From the NCBI RefSeq assembly GCF_029227915.1, contig NC_079888.1, positions 10,275,001 to 10,339,000 of the forward strand: a stretch of DNA of 64,000 nucleotides. Reading direction: 5' to 3'. The position numbers and the translations under genes were made by a program. The stretch comes from Hydractinia symbiolongicarpus. Its lineage: Eukaryota > Cnidaria > Hydrozoa > Anthoathecata > Hydractiniidae. The notes under the pieces were generated by a model. It was given only the letters and a program-made list of their open reading frames with translations, was not told the DNA's origin and ran no database searches. Shown here piece after piece: positions 58,437 through 64,000 of the stretch. Every line of letters starts with the position of its first letter. Within the stretch, counting starts at the first letter, position 1.

Positions 58437-58596
58437 TGTTATCAGCATACCAAATTACATCTTGGCATTGTAATATTATGTTTAGATACCCAATTGTAAA
58501 CAAACTCAAAATATATATAGAAGAGCATCTATTTTTATTATTTTTTATTTTTTTGCTTTTTTATTTCACCTTTAAAATTGATATTAGTCTTTTTTA

Positions 58597-59608
58597 TAAC
58601 TATGCAGATGATTTGGTTCTCATAGCAGAGTCGATGGAAGAATTAGTTGAAAAGTTTGAGAAGTGGAAAAAAGGACTAGAAGAGAAAGGGCTGAAGGTAA
58701 ACACAGCAAAGTCTAAAGTCATGATAAGTAGCATTGCAGCCAAGTGTGACCTTGTAGTTGGAAAGTGGCCTTGTGGAGTTTGCAGGAAAGGGGTTGGTAG
58801 TAACTCAATTTTTTGTCAGACTTGCAAGCATTGGGTACATAAGAAGTGCAGTAGTATTAGTGGAAGGTTAAGAGCTGACATACAGTTTGTATGCAAGCGT
58901 TGCAAAGGTGAGATTATAGAGAATGAAGTATTTCAAGCTTTAATGATGTACAACAGTGGCTCGTTAGAGATAGTTAAGAACTTCTGTTACTTAGGTGATA
59001 TGTTGGGCAGTGAAGGGGGTGTTGGAAGAAGTGTTACTTGCAGGATAGGTTCTGCTTGGAAAAAGTTTAGAGAGTTACTTCCTTTATTGACTAGCAGAGT
59101 CCTGTCAATTGAGGTAAAAGGTAGGTTGTATGAGGCCTGTGTAAGAAGTGTTATGTTGTACGGTAGTGAGACATGGGCAGTGAAGCAGGAAGATCTTGAC
59201 CGTTTAGAAAGGAATGATATGAGAATGGTTAGGTGGATGTGTAATGCCAGTCTGAGAGACAGAAAGAGTTCAGATGAGCTAAGAAGCAGGCTAAGTCTCC
59301 GTAGAATTAAAGATGTTATCCAGATAAGAAGATTGAATTGGCTGGGGCACTTGGAAAGAATGGAGGAGGATAATTGGGTAAGAAAGTGTAGAGACTTGAT
59401 AGTTTCTGGGGCAAAGCCCAGAGGCAGACCGAGAAAGACTTGGCAGGAGGTTATAAGGACAGACTTGATAGAGAGGAAGTTGAGTTTAGATCTAACACAG
59501 TCTAGATCAGATTGGAAGAGGGTCATTAATATACCCCGTCCAACCCATGCTAGCATGGAAAACGGACGTTAAGCCAAGAATGATGATGAATGATGATGAT
59601 GATGATGC
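58597..59608 (+). pseudogene. 5'-truncated non-LTR retrotransposon (LINE) with PHD-like finger
   Basis: The frame opens on the reverse transcriptase catalytic box YADDLVLIAES and continues LEEKGLKVNTAKSKVM. A Cys/His cluster of CxxC...CxxC...HxxC...CxxC form follows (WPCGVCRKG, FCQTCKHWVHKKC, VCKRCKG). The usual LINE C-terminal region comes next: LYGSETWAV, RRLNWLGHLERM, AKPRGRPRKTW. The 3' end has AACCCATGCTAGCATGGAAA followed by ATGATGATG microsatellite, a typical tail. No upstream RT palm, endonuclease or ORF1 is present, so it is dead on arrival despite an open frame. The open frame upstream to 58427 is ZMAT5 3' sequence read through by chance. Confidence 0.85.
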
Positions 59609-60247
59609 TATGTACTTGTTAATGTTATTATGTAGTGTAAAACGTGACTTAGTGATTTAAGCTGGTAGATGATTCAGTTATAAGTATCCAGGACGTGTAA
59701 TGTAATATAAAATAAAAGACTTGGGGCAGATGAAGGACTTAATTTTTTTTCTGTGGCCTTATTGTTTAAAGTATCTGACTAAAAGCTAATTTTTTTTAAG
59801 ACATTTGCTACCCTTGCCCTCCTTATATACCCCTTTAAACAGCTATGAATAAAATAATTTAAGTGAACCTTCCTTTAATCGAAAAAGTAGGGTATTTTTT
59901 CGGATTTTAATTATCAACTGTTCTAAATTATTTCATTTTATCTTTTTACATAAGAAGGATAGTCACATGGAAAACTTGTAATAGATGAAAATAGCTTGCA
60001 TACATGCATGCATTATGTAAAATTCTTTCTGTCTTTCCTTTAATCCTATTCAATTTGCAGCATTGGTAGGGTGGGAGAATTTTGGGCTAAAACTCTAAAA
60101 AAATTTTATGTACCAAATAAATAGCACATTGTATTATTAAAAGGGTGTAATTTGACATTCTTCTGTGCACTGGGTTGAATAGGGTTAATCATGCTGGTAA
60201 ATTTGTCCCTTAAACTATAACATTACATTTTAAAGATATTTAGAAGA
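59609..60247. other. Spacer with possible ZMAT5 poly-A signal
   Basis: ATAAAATAAAAGACTT near 59707-59722 is a candidate poly-A signal beyond the LINE fragment. TTTAG at about 60239-60243 looks like an acceptor just above the next ATG. Nothing else is recognisable. Confidence 0.45.
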
Positions 60248-62141
60248 ATGAATACTTCTTTCGATGCTATGGATATGTTCTTCAAGACAAACAAAACCAA
60301 TAGGACTACAACCAAGTCCCTTGTAAACAGAGGTTCACGAAAACGTAGAGCAAACAGCGACAGTGAATTAACTTTTATGGAAAATGAAAAGACATACTTT
60401 AATAATCACTTGGTGACTATGCCAAATGATGACATTAACATTGATATAATGGCTGATGCAAACTCAGGTAGGTAATTAAACATTTTATTGTTAAAAGAAG
60501 AACTAGCCAGCCGTTCATATCTTATCTTTTAGTGAGTGAGGGCTCCTAGAGATTGTGGAAAACCTGGGAAACCTTTAAAAAACCAATCAATTTTATCTAA
60601 AACAGAAAAAGATGAATATTAGGCAAACATTGATTTTTATGATAAGACTTTTAAAAAGTGCTTTCAGTGCCTTTTAGAAATCCTTTTTATATTGTTAAAC
60701 CTTTCTTGTTTTTTTTATTTTTGTGTTTTACCGACATTTGTTTCTGCAGAAAAATTTGTGCTTTTTCTCAAAAAACCTAAGCAGAGTTGTAAAATTTTGC
60801 GTAAATGCAGGGAGATTTTTCTGCAGTATTATCTTAGGGATTCACCACAAAACAACCAGATTTTTCATCCCTTTCTATTGAGTACATTAATGTTTTTTAA
60901 CAACAAGTAAAGTTAAACAGACTCACAAAGAGTGATGGTAAATCTGATATGCAAGGCGGAAAGGATCTGAACAAATCAAAACAAATTTATTATTTGAAAA
61001 ATTAAGACACAATGAAATGACATTATTACAAAATTTTAGAAAGCTTAAGATATTATTTGTAAGAAAGTTGAAAATTTTTTCTTACTAAGATAGACATAAA
61101 CATGAATAATGAGCTATAAATCTGCAAGGCTTATCTCCACTAGACTGAATATTCTGAGTAGAATGGTTCTTGAATAATGTAATGGGTTGACAGATATTTG
61201 ATATTTCTTCTTCACATAAAACATTTCACCTAATGGAGAACAATCTTGCTTTGATTATAAAACAAATTACACTGTTTAGATTATGTACTTTATTATGTAT
61301 ATACTTTAGATAACACTGTCTTAAGTGATAATACTGCTATGGATCCATCTCAGATGTTCATCATTTTCACTAACCCCCAAGAGGTGTTTACGTGCACTCC
61401 TCCACAAAATATGCTGAATATAAACAGCAGTACAACTGTCACAAATACACATGCTAATATCGGTATGTTTCATTTGTTATATTACTTATGGTACTGCGTG
61501 TCTGTCAGTTTACTGGTCCATCTGTATCTTTGTGTTGTGCTAAGCCATTTATCTTTTCTCAGAAATTTTCTCAACACCTATAAAATGTTATTGTTTGTTA
61601 AACTGCTATTTAAATGAGTTTTGTTGAGCTCAAGAGTCAAATAACATTCGCAAAAACTGATCCCTGCGAAATATACCACACAATGTTTGTGAAATTTTGT
61701 GTAAGTTCATTCACACAACGCAAAAATGGAAAATTTTTGTCAAAACCATATTGAGAGATCATGATGTGCATCAAATAGTACAAGAGTAAAAAGGTATTAG
61801 AAACAAACAGACAAATAAAAAAGGTAAGTGTAAATTTTTTATTCGAAAAATGTTTTTCTACTAAAGATAAATAATAAATGATATTTTCAAGTTATTCATG
61901 AAACAGTCATTTGTGAAAATAAATACCTGTGAAATATATTTTTTTTTTCAACACGTGAAATTATCTTGCAAAAGTTGGTAGCATTAAGCTACAATCACAG
62001 GATTTTATATCTGATGTTATTTTAATGTTTTATCTTCAAGATTTCGTCGAAGAACCAAATTCACTATTTCAAACACAAATATACTTGCTTAATTCTGGAT
62101 TACATTCTGGTAATATACAAACAGACCTTACAGATGAACAG
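60248..62141 (+). CDS. Unidentified gene, first three coding exons (continues downstream)
   Basis: Exons 60248-60467, 61310-61462 and 62041-62141 have GT/AG borders and matching phases (1, 1, 0), giving 158 residues without a stop. The product begins MNTSFDAMDMFFKTNK and has a basic patch (NRGSRKRRANSDSE), then Asn/Thr/Asp-rich low-complexity sequence (FTNPQEVFTCTPPQNM, LNSGLHSGNIQTDLTDEQ). No domain is visible. The make-up, acidic and polar with a basic patch, would suit the N-terminus of a nuclear regulator, but that is a guess. No continuation exon was found before 64000, so the gene probably runs out of the window. A likely acceptor just above the ATG implies a 5' UTR intron. Confidence 0.55.
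61637..61985. repeat. Possible MITE with GCAAAA/TGTGAAAT words
   Basis: ATTCGCAAAAACTGATCCCTGCGAAATATA near the left end is echoed by TTTGTGAAAATAAATACCTGTGAAATATA and TCTTGCAAAAGTTGG near the right. It is similar in style to the 31735-32228 element. Ends not fixed. Confidence 0.4.
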
Positions 62142-64000
62142 GTGTGTATAAGTCTTATTATTTTGGCATTGTTTTTTTTAATTTAGGCAGTTATTGTGGA
62201 CCATAAAGATAAATTGACAACATTTTTGTGGCCTAAATGTACCAATATAGGCTTTATATTGGCAGGTTACTTTTCGTATTTGGTGAATTTATGTAATTTT
62301 TGCAAATTAATTCACAAAAAAAGTTAAATTTGTTTATCACTCCTACCTTTTCTTTGCATAACTATTGTTATTTAAGCTAACAGTGCTCCTATACCACCCA
62401 CCCTTAATTAACCAAAATAAGATTTGCTACTCTATGCTAAATCTTCCAAACAAATCTTACGAACTGCTATCATATTTCTAATTGAACCCTGCAATAATGT
62501 TTACATGATTTTTTGTCATTTTGATGATCCACCACATTGTTTATTTTTTTACTAGTTCTACCTATAGAAAATAAAAAAATTATAAATTCGCAATATGCAA
62601 ATCCAAATGCCATTGTCATTTTACAAAAAAAAATTAAAACTGCAATCCTATTTTTTCATCAATTTTATAATGGTTGTTGTAATAAACCCAGGCGGCAAAA
62701 AAACGTCATTTCGGTCTTAAATGTCCGCTTTCCTGACGTCTTTTTATGTGCGTCTTTACGACGTTTTTTCCGTGCGTCGTAAAGACATCTTTTTTTTAAG
62801 TTTCTAAGACGTCTTCCAAATGCGTTTTAAAGACGTCTTTCAAATGCGTCTTAAATGCCTCTTTTCTAGGTCTTAAATGTCCGCCTTACCAACGTCTTTT
62901 TGTGCGTCTTTATGGCGTCTTTTTGTATGTCTTAGAGAAGTCTTTGTAATGCTTTTTAAAGATGTTTTTTTAAATGCGTCTTAAGTGCGTCTTTTTTAGG
63001 TCTTGAATGTTTGCGTCTTTTTTGTGCTTCTTTTTTAGTGGCAAATAAGACGTAAACTCATAAATAAAGTCATTCTAGAAAACTGTTTAAACAACCTTTG
63101 TCCTTAGAGGGGTTAGAAATGCAGTAAAACTGTATAACTTTATCTTTTTGTATTATTTTTTTTAAAATCATAAATATCATAAATAATTCTATATTATCAA
63201 CAAATTGACAGTAATTTTATTCTCAGCAGTTAAACATTAGTATTTGCTCAAATTAGTTAGTTACTACACGTTTTTCTTTTTATGAGAACCTAGTTTAAAA
63301 GAACTTTGAGGCTTAGTACTCAGTCTGAATTCCCCCATAGATTAAGGACCAAATAATGTGAGTCTAGAATCGCTAATTATATTCGAATACTTACAAGTTA
63401 AGGTACCATAGTTTTTCTAATTATAAAAATAATCATTTTCACGCGTTAATAATTAAAATAAAATAAAATAGAAACTGGAACAAAACTAAACATGTATTAA
63501 TAAAAGGCAAAAAATTTATAGGCGCGGAAAATAAGAATTTTTTTCAAATTATATTATCTGCCTTATGTTATAGAAATACTGTGATCAAACATAATTTGCT
63601 TTTTTACTTTTTTTATAAATCTTGTTAGAAGAACCATGGTACTTCCACTAAGTGGGATAGATTTTTTTCGGGCTCTTTCAATGTTTTCCGCCACAAGTAG
63701 GTTCCACTTTCCCAGAACGAACTGTACTGATATGTAAAAAGAATAAGTCTGTCTTGGTAATAAATTACAATATTTGCTAAAAATGGCCTATGCGCGTTAA
63801 TAAGAGGGCATGTTAAATTAGACAAACTACGGTAGTTTTTGAATGACTATCCTTTATAAATGCTCGTGATAAATAAATAAAGACTAACAGTTCCAAATCC
63901 TGTGTAGCGGAATAAACAAACAGAGAAACAATAACAAAAAAATTAAATATTTCATTCTGGCTGGTTTGCTTTTTGCCGACCGGCACCGCCCTTTTGATCA
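62142..64000. other. Downstream region of the unidentified gene; no exon recognised
   Basis: Holds the repeat array at 62690-63060. The antisense ORF at 63625-63825 resembles no family. Further exons of the gene at 60.2 kb may be hidden here but could not be supported. Confidence 0.4.
62690..63060. repeat. Degenerate GCGTCTT/GACGTC repeat array with higher-order period
   Basis: More than twenty copies of GTCTT-type words (GCGTCTTTA, GACGTCTTT, GCGTCTTAAATG). Two longer blocks match about 156 bp apart: GGTCTTAAATGTCCGCTTTC at 62712 and GGTCTTAAATGTCCGCCTTA at 62868, each followed by an ACGTCTTTTT, GCGTCTTTA series. A short unit within a longer unit. Confidence 0.75.

Noticed and set aside
58427-58596. 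N-terminal extension of the LINE ORF as part of a new fusion gene
   Set aside because: This part is AT-rich ZMAT5 downstream sequence with no protein similarity; the similarity starts at YADD.
58987-59556. 189-codon ORF on the minus strand
   Set aside because: Antisense shadow of the LINE reverse transcriptase frame.

Overview
This is a window of animal nuclear DNA. Genes have many short exons with GT/AG borders and long AT-rich introns, and several are clear orthologues of conserved metazoan proteins. Fragments of a Penelope-like element, a LINE, a pogo-like transposon and many small terminal-inverted-repeat (TIR) elements fill the non-coding DNA. The protein set plus the repeat style (HIRAN-like protein in a transposon, LINE with a PHD-like finger) suggest a non-bilaterian metazoan, most likely a cnidarian. 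That placement is inference. There are no prokaryotic features.

Layout: 1-4.9 kb has no recognisable gene. 4946-19370 (-) is an FBXL13/DRC6 orthologue in 18 coding exons, which join in frame to 747 residues. 20.97-21.34 kb is a decayed Penelope-like GIY-YIG fragment. 21841-22389 (-) is an intronless COMMD1. 23693-33530 (+) is DCP1 in 11 exons (507 residues), with a 4.1 kb first intron packed with nested transposons. 34.5-34.9 kb is a large inverted tetranucleotide microsatellite. 36952-43233 (-) is glucose-6-phosphate dehydrogenase in 14 exons (506 residues). 44199-49567 (-) is a CYB561D2-like cytochrome b561 in 3 exons (204 residues). 49.6-54.6 kb is a transposon cluster: two ~715 bp elements in opposite orientation, with a 2.7 kb pogo-like transposon between them that carries an intact HIRAN-like ORF beside a broken transposase. 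57981-58436 (+) is ZMAT5 (U11/U12 snRNP 20 kDa protein), with a 5'-truncated LINE about 160 bp downstream. 60.2-62.1 kb (+) holds three exons of an unidentified gene that runs on downstream. 62.7-63.06 kb is a degenerate repeat array.

The genes do not form one pathway. FBXL13/DRC6 is axonemal, COMMD1 acts in endosomal trafficking and ubiquitination, DCP1 in mRNA decapping, G6PD in NADPH supply, CYB561D2 in transmembrane electron transfer and ZMAT5 in the minor spliceosome. COMMD1 and DCP1 are head to head; DCP1 and G6PD are tail to tail. Exon borders were set by eye from splice dinucleotides, phase continuity and protein similarity recalled from family knowledge; transcripts were not available. 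The most interesting structure is the HIRAN-carrying pogo-like transposon and its flanking inverted elements.
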